A DNA stretch of 64,000 nt. Source: Batillaria attramentaria (Eukaryota > Mollusca > Gastropoda > Batillariidae). Of this stretch, positions 1 through 12,494 are shown piece after piece; the first letter of the stretch is position 1; each line of letters starts with the position of its first letter. The stretch is taken from NCBI GenBank assembly GCA_018292915.2, contig JACVVK020000290.1, forward strand, positions 437,001-501,000, read 5' to 3'. Made by a program: the position numbers and the translations under genes. The notes beneath the pieces were generated by a model. That model ran no database searches and had not been told where the DNA came from. It saw only the letters and a program-made list of their open reading frames with translations.

Positions 1-74
1 GTGGCTCCTGTATCGGCAAGTCCAGTGTGTGCAAATTTCAGTTTGCGGGGCTTTTTATTATTATTTTTTTTAAA

Positions 75-235
75 CTACTTTATTGTCCCTTTCGGGAAAT
101 TTGGGCTGCTTCCCCCAGGGGAAGCGCGTCGCTGCAGTGCAGCACCACCCAATACCTTTTCTTTGTTTTTTAAAAACATTTTTGCTGAGGGAGGAAAGCC
201 GGATAACCCAGAGAGAAACCCTGGCAAGTGACATG
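75..235. repeat. Dispersed repeat (TTTCGGGAAATTTGGGCTGC family)
   Basis: Shares TTCGGGAAATTTGGGCTGCT, GAAGYGCGTCGCTGCAGTGC and AGGAAAGCCGGATAACCC with 10,745-10,890 in the same order. Two partial inverted copies are at about 40,800-40,955. Confidence 0.75.
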
Positions 236-2214
236 AAGTTGTTACGAGCCATTTACCAGTGCATCCTCTCAACAGTCCTGCCGTATCCCTGCTTGTGATT
301 CCATCCCCAGACCCACAGGTTTGATAGGTCTGTGATGCTCTCCACATTGTTTTTGTTGAAAGAGAGAGAGTTTTCAACCTACCTCAGGTGACTGTCATAA
401 TATGATCCTCAGCTGACATTTAATCATGCACGAGAAGTCGTCAGATAATCAGGAGTGAGTTGCATGTCTTCTTGTGAGTTTGTGAAAAACCTTTTCAAAG
501 CTAGTTGAATCTTGGACTAACTCAAGGCATCAAATTTGTAGTGGCAGTCTGCACATTTTCTGCATTCTTGCACAAGATGAACTTATTTCGTACACAGTCT
601 GCTAACTATACCTCTCTCTGCTGCTGAGCAGAGGTATGTTGCATTAGGTGCCTACATTTTGGTGTGTGAATGTTGAAACTGCATAGCTATTTTAAATTAA
701 AGGGAATGATCAATGAATGATCATTTTCTACTGGTTACAGATTTCTTGACTTAACAGTACTTTTTGTTTTTCATCTGTTTTTAAAGTGTTTATGGAGCCA
801 GTGGATTTGAGTGCATGATTGTACTTGCCAGAGATGATTCGTCATTTTCTTCTTCTTTTTTTCCTTCCTGCATTATGTTTGAAGCCAGCTTTTCTTGTGA
901 TTTGTTCGTCCGTAGTTGCACTTAACCGGGGATGAATATAGCAGTGTTCTCTTCGCGCTGATATAATTTACACTGTTAAACTGCCTGGCCGCTTATGCGT
1001 TCAGTGCATGACAGATTTGGATGGCAGAGGACTGTGCAGTGGTCTCTCTATTCATGTCATCATGTGTCGTCTTTTGTTTTTTTGTTTTTTGTAGCCATTA
1101 TTTTTTTAGTTTCTTGGCAAACACCAGCTTTGTATCGAAGGTGTTCACATGTAGTGTCTCATTTGTTCTCAAATACCAGAACAGCTGGATTATTCTGCAT
1201 GCTTGGGATAAATCTGTTGAGAAAATGCGGCTTTTTATGCACAAATGACATCGCCATGGCAGCTAACATATCCCCCTTCCCCTTTCGCTGTGTTCTCGGC
1301 CCTCCCATCACCACCACCACCTTGCTCACAGTATACCTACATACAACTCTGCCATTTAGAAATGAAATAGCCTTTTTTCTCCAGCGATGTTAATGGACTC
1401 ACTGTGTTTTACCATTACACGGAAGCACTCTCCAAATGTGTATTATTGTCACGATTATCATTCTTGTTCACATCAGGTACAATCTTTTTTTTTTGTTTTT
1501 TTTGTTTTTGCTGCCACAACTCTTTGCCGTCTCCAGTGGTATTCCTTCCTGGTAGTGGGTGGAATCCATGGGGGGGGGCTCAGAAGCTGGGGCAATTTTT
1601 TTTATTATGCATGATAATGGAGATGAGGATGATGGTAGGACGATGCTGTGGAGGTCCGTGTGGTTTGGGACTGCGGGACAGGGCCGCATTCCATGCTTCC
1701 TGTCATAAATATCCTGGCATTAACCAGGCCTGGGAACTACTGCACCTGCAGTGCCGGCTGTGTAATCATCCACATTATAACTAATAAGACATGTCATACC
1801 AAGGGAAGCACCCCCAAAGTCGCACCCGTGAAGTGGGTGAATCTCGGCTGTGTGGCAACAGCCTCTCTGGGTAGGCGTCGACCTAGGTAGGAAAAAATCC
1901 CACAAGGTGCTGATAATACTTGCCACACCTCCAACAAACTGATGACTGGTTTAAATTAGCACAACTTAAATGAGAGGTAGTAATAAGGTATAATCAGTCT
2001 AGCTTTTTTAGGGGGGTGGGGGGGGGGGGGTGACAAGATGTTGGTATATTTGTATTGTGCTTTAGGGCACAAGAGTCACCCATATAGTACAGGTCAGATG
2101 ATTACTGCTGTGTGAAACAGATTTTGGGCATTTCAGACTGCTAGTCCATATTTAATTGCTGTTGAAGAACTGCTTTTCTGAACTCTGTGGTTACCTCGTT
2201 CTCCACAAATGTTT

Positions 2215-2550
2215 TCAAACAGTGTCTCAATTTTTGACAATGTAGCCTCAATCCATGCCCCACTTTTTGTGTTAATTCTTTAACACCCACCCGCCCACCT
2301 ATTGACAATTTACCGACACTCCATGTCCCAATTTTTGACACTTTAGCCTCAAAGTATGTCCCAATTTTTGGACACTTAACCCTCAAAGTATGTCCCAGTC
2401 TTTTGGACACTTCAGCCTCAAAGTATGTCCCAATTTTTGGACACAACCCTCAAAGTATGTCCCAGTCTTTTGGACACTTCAGCCTCAAAGTATGTCCCAA
2501 TTTTTTGACACTTTTAGCCCGAAACCATGTCCGAATTTTGACACTTTAGT
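2215..2550. repeat. Minisatellite, about 33-37 bp unit
   Basis: Repeats of CCTCAAAGTATGTCCCA followed by ATTTTTGGACACTT or GTCTTTTGGACACTT, at least five clear units plus degenerate edges. Confidence 0.85.
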
Positions 2551-3079
2551 CATATGGTGTTGTCTAAAGATGATGATGTTTGTTTCCTCCTTTCTGTTGC
2601 TAGGTAAAATTTACCTTGTTAACCTGTCTGAACAGTTTAGTTCGAGCCCGTTCAGGGTTAAGGAAAAACACTGACAACACGCTCTCTACACTTGATATAA
2701 ACAGTTTTATTACTGTAGTAATCTTCATGTTTGTATTTACAATTCCGACTCCATATTTGTCATGAACACGGTGTACATTGGTACGTGCAGCATAATGACA
2801 TCGTATGAGGAAACAAGGTACTGTTGCAGGAGTGGTATCAAGCTCATAAAACTTGCACTTGCTCATTTCACGTTCTTAATTCACACTCACGGCGGATATT
2901 CATGATAATACAATGCATATTGATGAAGAGTTCAGTCGTCAACAATTATTCAAAACAGAAATTGTACATAATTATGTAAATATGCTGTACATTTTCTTGC
3001 ATGAATTACTTAAATGCTGCTTACCTCTGTGATTCATTTCCTCCAACCACACACTTGAAGGGGTTCTCATTTCTCTGTG

Positions 3080-3097
3080 TGTGTGTGTGTGTATGCG

Positions 3098-3128
<31 letters not shown>

Positions 3129-3129
3129 T
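3080..3129. repeat. (TG)n microsatellite
   Basis: TG tract with two small interruptions. Confidence 0.95.
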
Positions 3130-6100
3130 ACATCCATTGGGATTATCAAATGTGACTGGGGCTAAGCACTGTCTGTGCTTTGGGAAAAATAAAGACAAAA
3201 TTTCAGTAGAAACCTCCCTTTATATTTGAACATGGAGAGTGGTAGGATATAGAATACGTCAGTGGACATAGTTGGCGTTGCTGTACACCCCCTTCTTATC
3301 ATATTGCTTTGAGCAGTGTGTATGTGCAGTCAGTAAACCATGCTGTGTCTGTCTAACGGGGCTTTAGGACTTTGACATCAACTTCTGTAAGTGTAACTGA
3401 AGGGGGGGGCAAAACGGAATCGGAAAGTAACGCATCTACATTCTTTTTGTTGTTATTGACACAGCGTATTTTGTTGATTTTAAATTTTTTAAAAAATGAC
3501 AGATAGGGGCTCATGTATAGCCGAGTGTCTTTGCCTGCCATCTCTAGTAATTAATTTTTTTTTTATCCTTTTACCCAAACTCACATTTATCCTCATTGTT
3601 TTTACGCATCTGTGGGAAAGTTCATCGCAAAACTTGGGGGGGGGGGGGGGGGGGGGCGTCTTTCCATCTTGCCCCCAACAAGAAGAATCCTTTTTGTGTA
3701 ATATTGGGATGTGGTTTGCGAAGGTGCATCTTTGGTTTTAGTAATGCACTAGCAATACTGTCAGAATATGATTAATAAAACATATGTGAGTGTGCTTTTA
3801 AATCGTGATTTGGAACATACATAATTATTTCCATATGTATCTTGCTTCAGCAGTTTTAACACTGTGACTGTTGTGGAAAGGAATGAACATATGATTCACT
3901 GTAGATTCATTCAACATTTTTTGTTTTGTTGGTTGTTTTTGTACGTTTGTTGTAACAGTTTGAGGTGAACGTGTGCAGCTGCGTCCCAGAAGCGAAGGCT
4001 GAGCGAACTGAACACTGCATACAGTACTTTACGCAATAGACTAATTTGTTCAGTACTTTCTGAAGTTTGAAATGTTTCTGATACAGCTTCTAGCAAATTG
4101 CCTTGTCTAAGACTATGACTTAGAAAGGTAAAATGTTCACGATCTACAGTGATCATTTTTCAGATGAATGATTTTTATCCACTGCATTTTTTGAAAGTGT
4201 TTATTACTATGAAATAGAGCATACACTAGTATTCCATTACTTGTCTGTCATGTGAACACATTCATTCAAACAACACTAAATGAAAACCCATGACTTTTCA
4301 GTCCTGTGTTGAAGAAAAGCAGAAGTATTGTGTGCTGTAAAAAGCATAGATATTCTCTTCTCTATAACAGATGTTCTTCTCTTTTTCTTTTTTTTTGGGG
4401 GGGGGGGGGGGCTTTTATTTAAGACCCTTCTAGCATAGACAGTATTAGTGCAGATGCATGTATGAGAACGCACCAGAGATTATTTTTGTTCACTCAGGTT
4501 GATGGCAGGTTTTATTCATGTGTATGGGGGTTAAACAGTATGGCTACTGCAAAATGTGTGCCACCATGCTTCAGCTGCTTCCATTTGTGTAGGGGAAGGA
4601 TGCCACTTTTTCATTTGTCCTGGAGGTGGCACTTTTTTTCCTCCTCAGGATTGCAGATTTTTGTAGTTTCACAAAAGAGCAGTGTACAACCAAATAATCA
4701 CTTAGCGAGACATAACATTGTACTAGCCTGTAGCCATGTGAGAGGAGTTGTCGAAACTTTCCAAATGATAGGTAAGTTTGCTTTTTCGCGGCCATTTTGT
4801 TTTACCCCCATAATGTTCTTGCTTACAAGCCTCGGTTAAGTGGTTCCCTACACATATTTCATCACTCAACATAAGCAGATATTACCATGGTTACGGAATG
4901 GGGCGAATGTAATTTTGAATGCAAACAGGCTGTGAATACTTTTGGATGTATGAATTTTTTAAAATACATGTATTTGAATTGTAGCATCTGTATTACGTTT
5001 TTTGTTGTTGTTGTTGGGAACGCACACCTGAACATTTTCAAGTTGATGTTTTTGTGGATTAGCTATGGGTGCAGTATTAAATTACACGGCACAAATTTTG
5101 CAAAAGACCAGGATGGAGACTTTCTTGTGGTTGTACATTCTGACCTTGTTACAACTTTAACAATATAAAAATATACATATATATACACCATGAATATTAA
5201 ATTTTGAAGATAGAAGATTCATGACACAAATGAAAGTAGGCGGTCTCTTTAGTCACATGTGATGTATGCGTTTTATTTTTCTTGTTTTTGTTAACTGTTA
5301 AAAGTATTTGTGAATGTACACATTTCCATCGTGTAATTTTATGGTAATGCATCTTGTTTTGAAAAAAAAAAAAAAAAGACCCTCACCTTTTATTGCCAGC
5401 ATCATGCTAAGCTCAGACGTATCTTCAATAATTGTCATGTCATAGGATCACATCTCCAGTGCACTTTTAAAAGAACAAATGTACAGCAGCTGTATGTATG
5501 ATCTGGCTAAGTCATTCGCAAACATTTGTAATTTTACCCATTGCTTATGCTCGCCCATGATTATACGATATTGCATACGATGATTTGAAATACCGTATGT
5601 GTCTTAATTTTGTGCTTGCAAACTTGCTCCGATTGCTAGTCTTGCATCTGGCCCTGTCTTTGCCCATTTGAGTATGTCGGCATGGAATCATTGGTCACAA
5701 GATGTCATGTGCTGTTTTTATTATTCTAACTTCTACAGTACTACTTTCTCATGAACCTAAATACAAGTATTCTGACAAGCATGGCCAGTACTGAGAGTGA
5801 GAACTCTGTGCTCTGCTATTACCATACTTTTCGCCTTCCTTTATGGGGAGAAAAAAATCAGAATAGCAAAAGGTTCAGGTTTGTCTCTGATGGAGGATAT
5901 TTGGCTGAAAATGTGGAAAATGGAATAATCTTTTCTGTTGTCCTCGTAAGTATGTATTGACCCTTTTGAGATTCTGGTCTTTTGTCAATCTTTCAGGCAC
6001 AGCATGTATTTGGCATGATTGAATTTCGGCTCAAGTTGTTTTCAAAAACAGCATTAGTACAACTGGAAAATGTCCAGTGTCTTGAGCTATTCTCAAAATG

Positions 6101-6612
6101 TACATGTACTTCCATGAGGCCATCGATAAACTGTATTCCACGGCACCTACTAAAGTTGGTTGTCGTCCATCTTAACTTCAGGTACCTGTTAGCATAAAAA
6201 AGGCGAATCATGAATATTTAGAAGTTTTGTATCAAGGACATGTTTTCAGCGTCTCCATTTCCTGTGAATGAATTTTAGATTTGACAGCTGACAGGTTCTT
6301 CAAAGGTTTAAAACTGTGAATTTGATTTTTAATGTGCTGTGAAGGAGTTTTCCTGCCAATGTATGATTGCAAGCTTGAACAGGGTCTCTCTCTTTTGAAA
6401 CCATTTACAATGAATGTATAAGTAACATTCTCTGTTTTCATTAATTCTCTTTGTTGGCGAATAAAATTCAGTGCTTTTTGCTTCTCACCTGCGTTGAAAT
6501 ACATTTTTGAAGTTTGATTTCAGCAAGCATAATACAAGTCTAAGCTGTTGCCTTTCTGCATCTCTGTTTTCACATACATTGACCTTTCCTTTGGTTGAAA
6601 GTTAGTTTGATA

Positions 6613-6618
6613 TTTATT
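6613..6618 (-). terminator. DOLK: Possible DOLK poly(A) signal
   Basis: AATAAA on the minus strand about 260 bases past the DOLK stop. The intervening 3' UTR would contain (TG)n and (GA)n tracts. No transcript evidence is available. Confidence 0.35.
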
Positions 6619-6876
6619 TCCCTCTTTCCCATTTTGTGAATCATCCCAGCAAAATCTCACACACACACACACACACACACACACATTTTTTCACTTCTCA
6701 TTTTTTTTAATTGTCCTGTAGGGTTGAATCTCTCTCTCTCTCTCTCAGGCACGCACACACACACACACACACACACAGTGACACACATGAAATCTTGCAA
6801 AACTATTTCACTTGTATACCGTGACACACATGAGAAAGAAAACAAAAATGGCACAATTTCATAAACACAAAATACA

Positions 6877-7004
6877 TCACAATCTTGCAGCCATCATGAC
6901 TAGAGGCAGCACCAAGTTGTCTATCTGGGTGGCCAGGGCCTCGTACACTGATGACACAATGACAGCAAATGCGACACTCCACCATGATGTGATGGCTGTC
7001 CACC
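6877..7004 (-). CDS. DOLK: DOLK terminal coding exon 12
   Basis: The acceptor is TGTTTCAG; it reads [41 protein letters not shown], stop. It matches the human C-terminus [20 protein letters not shown]. The stop is TGA at 6,877-6,879. Confidence 0.95.
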
Positions 7005-10000
7005 CTGAAACAAAGGCACAAGCATCAATACTCTTTTCTTTTTTTTCCGCAAAAACCAAGCTACTATTCTATGCTGAATGATGGCTGCCGGTAGCTTACG
7101 TTATGGCATGGTTACCAATGATCACGCTGAGATGTAAGCCAATTATTGTGAAATGTCACACATTGTACTTCCCTGTGACTAGGGTACCGGTATTTCACTG
7201 ATTGGGTATGATGCTGTGAAGCTTGCTTTCCTTCAGAAACTACCAGGCATGACCAGAACTGAGCACCACATCCTAATGTTGTTTCTAAATAGTCTGGAAA
7301 GATACATTGCTACTGTGACTACCCAACACGGACCTCATCTACGTGAACTCTATTCTGCAACATGTGGATGTTGTGAGTCCCAGTAAGTTGTTAAAACAGT
7401 GTGAACCAACACTGTCAGGTGTGATAATCGGTCAATACTGTGTGCACTGTTTATTCATGCACTGCTATCAACGTCCTTACCCAGGTAAGCTATGACCATG
7501 ATGAAAGCAAACTGTAGGAGAATGGATGCTCCCTGTTCCCTCTAAACTTTTGTCAGTGCCTGCCAAGTAAAATGCTTGAACGTGAATCGGGAAGCACAAA
7601 AGCACTAGCATAAACTTTAAACATGTCAGGGATGTCACTGGAGCTTGAAACCTATAGGACAAATGTCCTGGAAGGTGGCAGATGAATAGGACATTTGTCC
7701 TGAATTGGAACGAAACAATAGGACATTCTGGCGCGCGACAATAAAGCATTGTAAAACAGGAACCACATAAACACAAGTCAGGGTTAAACTCTTTGCCAAT
7801 CAGAGGGCTTCTTTTAAGGAATACCACATACCACACGTCACTCGCTTTGCGTGCGTGCAACTAAAAATAGTCTCTGCGCAAGCGAGCAAGTTCCTGAGTA
7901 GCGCAAGGCGGCAGTCCTCACTCGGAAAAATGCCACTAGTTTGTCCGCGATCAACAGAAACACAATCGGACATATGACCTCCTCTTGTAATAAACAATCA
8001 GGACATCTGTCCTGCTGGACAGTTTTTTCATCGGACATTTGGCCAAGTCTATCGGTCATAGTCCTGTGTCCGGGCACCAGTGACATCCCTGCATGTATAC
8101 TGCCACTTTCAGCTGTTAAAGAGTTAAGACTGTAGTAGCATAAGCTGCATTTCACAAACTACTTGACTTAAAACTTGTCTCAGGAAATAACAACTTTCAG
8201 ATGCAAGCTGCAATAATCAGATAATGTCTCAAGTTGAAAGAATGTCCTGCAACACGCACCCACCATGTTTATCTCTTACATCCTGCTGCATCAGCAGGAT
8301 GAAATTTAAATAAAGTACTTACGGACAGATACAGATAACTTCATTGTCCATAAAAGGAAATTTGTCTTAGGACATCACTGACAAGTAAACAAATGCAAAA
8401 CATGAGATCACACAAGCAGTGTTGGCTTTTAAAAATCCCCCCACACCCCCACCCTCTTAAACACTAAATGATCTTGTACCTGGCCATCTTGTCCGTCCAT
8501 ATCTTGCACCAAACAGACAAGCAAAAGTGTCACCTATACCCAGGGATAGGACACCTGCGTAGTTATGCATAAATATCCCCCCCCACCCCTCTCTCCCCTC
8601 CCCTCTTAACACTAAATGATCTTGTACCTGGCCACCTTGTCCGTCCATATCTTGCACCAAACAGACAAGCAAAAGTGTCACCAATACCCAAGGATAGGAC
8701 ACCTGCGTAGTTATTCAAATCACCAGCTGAAACATGAGAAAAGCAACTGTGACGATGTTGTGAGAATCATCTGTTAACATCTCTTTATCTGAAAACACAA
8801 CACTGAAAAGCCCAGTTGTTTCACGCACAGGTGCACACATTCACACAATTTTTGCAATACTGTGCAAGACAAACTTGGAAAGCATAAAAGCAGATTCACA
8901 AAATGAGCACCTTGCAGCTTTTGTACAGCCATGTTTATGTTTCAGTCACTACAGGCACCAACAGGACTTCTTCCAGTTGCAGAACCATGTTCAAAACGTT
9001 TCAATGTTTGGAAGATTCTGCTTTGGTGAATCACATGCCTGGCAGACACAAGGCTCCATGTTCGAATAAAACATTGGATAAGACAGGAATTCTGTATCTT
9101 ATAACTGAAAATTACATACAACAGGTGCTAAGCTGGAGTTCACATGTTTGGAGGCTGGTGGTAGATTTGGACAGGGTGGGTGGGTGTTTGCGAGTTTAAT
9201 GTCCTTTTCCACCACATAAGAGTGATACCAAAGATGGGGCAACGATAAAAAAGGCCAGCACAAATATCTGGCCACAGTCGGGGTAGATTTGGACAGAAAT
9301 GAATAGACAGCAACATGCTTACAGAACTAGTCTCCAGAGCCTGACGCATGGAGAGAGACAAGGAGTTAAGTCCTAGACTATGTTGACTAAGCTGAGACCA
9401 AAACACTTGTGCAAGAAGCACAGACGGAGACTAATCAAAGACTGTGAATATTCCATGGACTATGCAGTAATACACGTTGATGATAGTCCCAACATGATTA
9501 GTCTGAAACTAGAGGTAAGTTTAAGACTAGTCTGCCGGTAGTCTCTTTTCGTGCATCAGGCACCAGAACTAGAAGTTTCGAACCCAGGAACCTAGAGCGG
9601 CAGCAGGAACTCACCATGTACACTGTGTGCCAGCCAGAGTGGTAGCGACAACCCCACCAGCAGGTAGATGTGAGTCAGCAGTACCCTCCCCTGATCCTGA
9701 CTGTCAGCAAACACTTGGAAGGATTCCTCTATGGCTGGACCCAGCATTTGTACTTTAGACAGTCTGGCAACCTGTGCACAGCAGCATACATGTGTAAGCC
9801 AGAAGAGGTTGAAATATGCATGGACTAGGGACATATGCTGCCTACATTTGTTGAATCTGAAGTGGTCACTGCAGTAATGAAGTAGTACAATGAAGGTTGC
9901 ACACACTTGAATTTCCCACCCTTGGGATAATAAAATGATTGATTGAGTGGTTTTGCAACTGCTCTATCAGAGGTGTGTGGACTAAAGTGTTCAAATTGCA

Positions 10001-12355
10001 TGTACATGTACTGGCTGGCAATATGCACATACGCAATCAGGGCCGCGTTTCTTACGGAAAGGCGCTCGCGGGCGCTTGCGAAAGTCGCTTTGCCTCGTTG
10101 GGAAACGGCCAATTAGAACCAAGGCGCTTTCAAAATGGCGGTGGAATCACGAACACTGTTGTTGGCAAGGTTGAAAAGGAAGAAGAAAACTCTAGTGCTC
10201 GCAGCTATCAGTCATCTTTTGAGCGCAGAAGACGACGTTTTTGAGGAGGAGCAATAATTACTGGCTTGGAGCATGATATACCGCTAGTATGCATGTTCTG
10301 CTCGATGCAAAACGGAGACGTAAGGCACCATTACGTACTCACTTTGACCACTCCTTCCCCACAAACACGCACGACATATCCCTGAATGACTGGCGACCAC
10401 GGCCCGGTGCAATTAGCTCAAATTATTTTCGTATACTATTCTGCACAATTACAAGTTGGGACAGGTCTCCATCCACCCGCAAATTCATTTTAAGCCATTT
10501 CTTAGTTCCACTTCAACGAAGCCTTCGGTGGGCGCCGCCATCTTTGTTTACATAGAAACTGACCACGTGACCTTTTGCTCGCGGCAAACTAGCTTCAGAC
10601 GTCGCGCGCGGGCGCTTTTTCTGCCCGCCGCGGGCAAGGTGCCTATAGACAGTTTCATAGGAAAGCGCCCCGGAACGTTTCGAAGCGCCCGCCTTAAGAA
10701 ACGCGGCCCAGTTTCATTGTTGTTATGTTTTTTGGGTTTTTAAAAAAATTACTTTCGGGAAATTTGGGCTGCTTCACCCAGGGGAAGTGCGTCGCTGCAG
10801 TGCAGCGCCGCCCAAAACCTATCCTATATTTTTTTTTTACAATTTTGCTGGGGGAGGAAAGCCGGATAACCCGGAGAGAAACCCCCCGATGAGCAGCCCG
10901 GCAGCCAGGAAAAACCCACGCTTCATCGCCATGACAATGGTAACGGCCATTCAGTAGCGCAGCGGCTAAATTCGACGAGCTACCTATTAGATCACCGCTC
11001 ACCCACAGGAGTCAGGAGCCTGAACCAGAGCAAAGTTTGACCTATTTCTTGACTGCTAAACCTGTTCAGCCTGGAGAGATCTGTTGTACCTGGACTCTGT
11101 TCAAGCTTAAAATGCTCCAGGGACCAAAAGGAGGAAAAGTGTGTAGTACTTAGTGACTAAGTGGAAAAGCCAGGGGTGCACTTCTGCAACGCAGACAAGT
11201 TGTGCTAAGGGTGTCCAGGAATGTCTTTTAAAATTAGACTGAAATCTGTGTAATTTTGGGCATTTTTGCTTGATTTTGATTGTTTCAGATGAGGACACTT
11301 TTTGTTTTGTTTTTTTGAGGAAAATGTTTACATTAAAATCTGTGCCATTTTGGCATGGTTTGACATGCTTCAAATGAGGCAATTAACGCACTCTCTTGGG
11401 GGAGGAAACTTTTAAACTGAAGGTGAAAATCTGCTGGAAGGTGAAAGATTTTAATCCCTGTTTGTTACACCATTCTTCACTAACACATCCGTACCTCCAG
11501 CACAATCAGAACAGCAAACGCCACCACAGATGCCAAAAGAAGGAACTGTGGGTCGGCAGCCAGTCCAGGTGTGTAGACCGCCACCACTACAAAATGGAAG
11601 GCTTTGCGCACCGAGGAAGACGCTCTAGCACTGCTGCTGCGGCCTCTTGAGGGAGAGCTGTGAGTGAATGCTGTGACACACACAGCTGTCAGCATGGCTA
11701 AAGTGAACCACCAGATCAGCAGTCGTATCTGTTAGACATAAACACTTAACAGTTCACCCGTTTCTTTTTCCGCAATTTAAAGACCCAGTCTTTAAGATTT
11801 TTTTTATGCTCTTAGATTGTTCTGAGCTAGACACCTGCACAGTGACAGCATCTGAAATGCTGGCACTGAGCCAGCAGATGCATACATAATCACACCACAG
11901 AAATGGCTCAGAACAATTTGTGAAAAATGTATGTTAGTATAGATTTGTTGCAGGATTGACTTTCACGTAGAACAGAATTGTTTTTTTAATTCATCATAAT
12001 GAACAGATGTGTTTGCTTAAGCCACATTTAAAGAGACTAAATCACGATGATTATCATCTGTCTACAGTCTGTCCAGCAAGATCTGTTTAACAAACATCCG
12101 TCCAGCACAAACCTGTCACTCATAAAAGCCCATGCAAAAATCACAGTTTTACTTGAAATCGTCAGATTACTGGACGCCACTTCAAGACACTATTATGCAA
12201 TCTGCAGCAGTCTCTGGCCTAGCGGGGAAAGCCCACGCCTTGCGTAATAGTGGCTTGAAGTGGCTACTACTGGCGTAATAATAATAATAATGAGTAGTAC
12301 TTGTTTAGCGCTTAATCTCACAGGAAAGCAACTCATAGCGCTACACACACACACA

Positions 12356-12396
<41 letters not shown>

Positions 12397-12421
12397 GTGC
12401 CCATGCACGCACTGACACACA

Positions 12422-12494
<73 letters not shown>

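Larger units (their letters stand above)
1..6876. other. Region without a supported gene
   Basis: Only short open frames without splice support or recognisable products. It holds a dispersed repeat (75-235), a minisatellite (2,215-2,550), a (TG)n tract, poly-G runs and plus-strand AATAAA at 3,188 and 3,774. AT-rich throughout. It could include the 3' UTR of an upstream plus-strand gene, but nothing proves that. Confidence 0.6.

Noticed and set aside
2290..2550. CRISPR-like array
   Set aside because: Units are contiguous minisatellite repeats without unique spacers, in a eukaryotic context.
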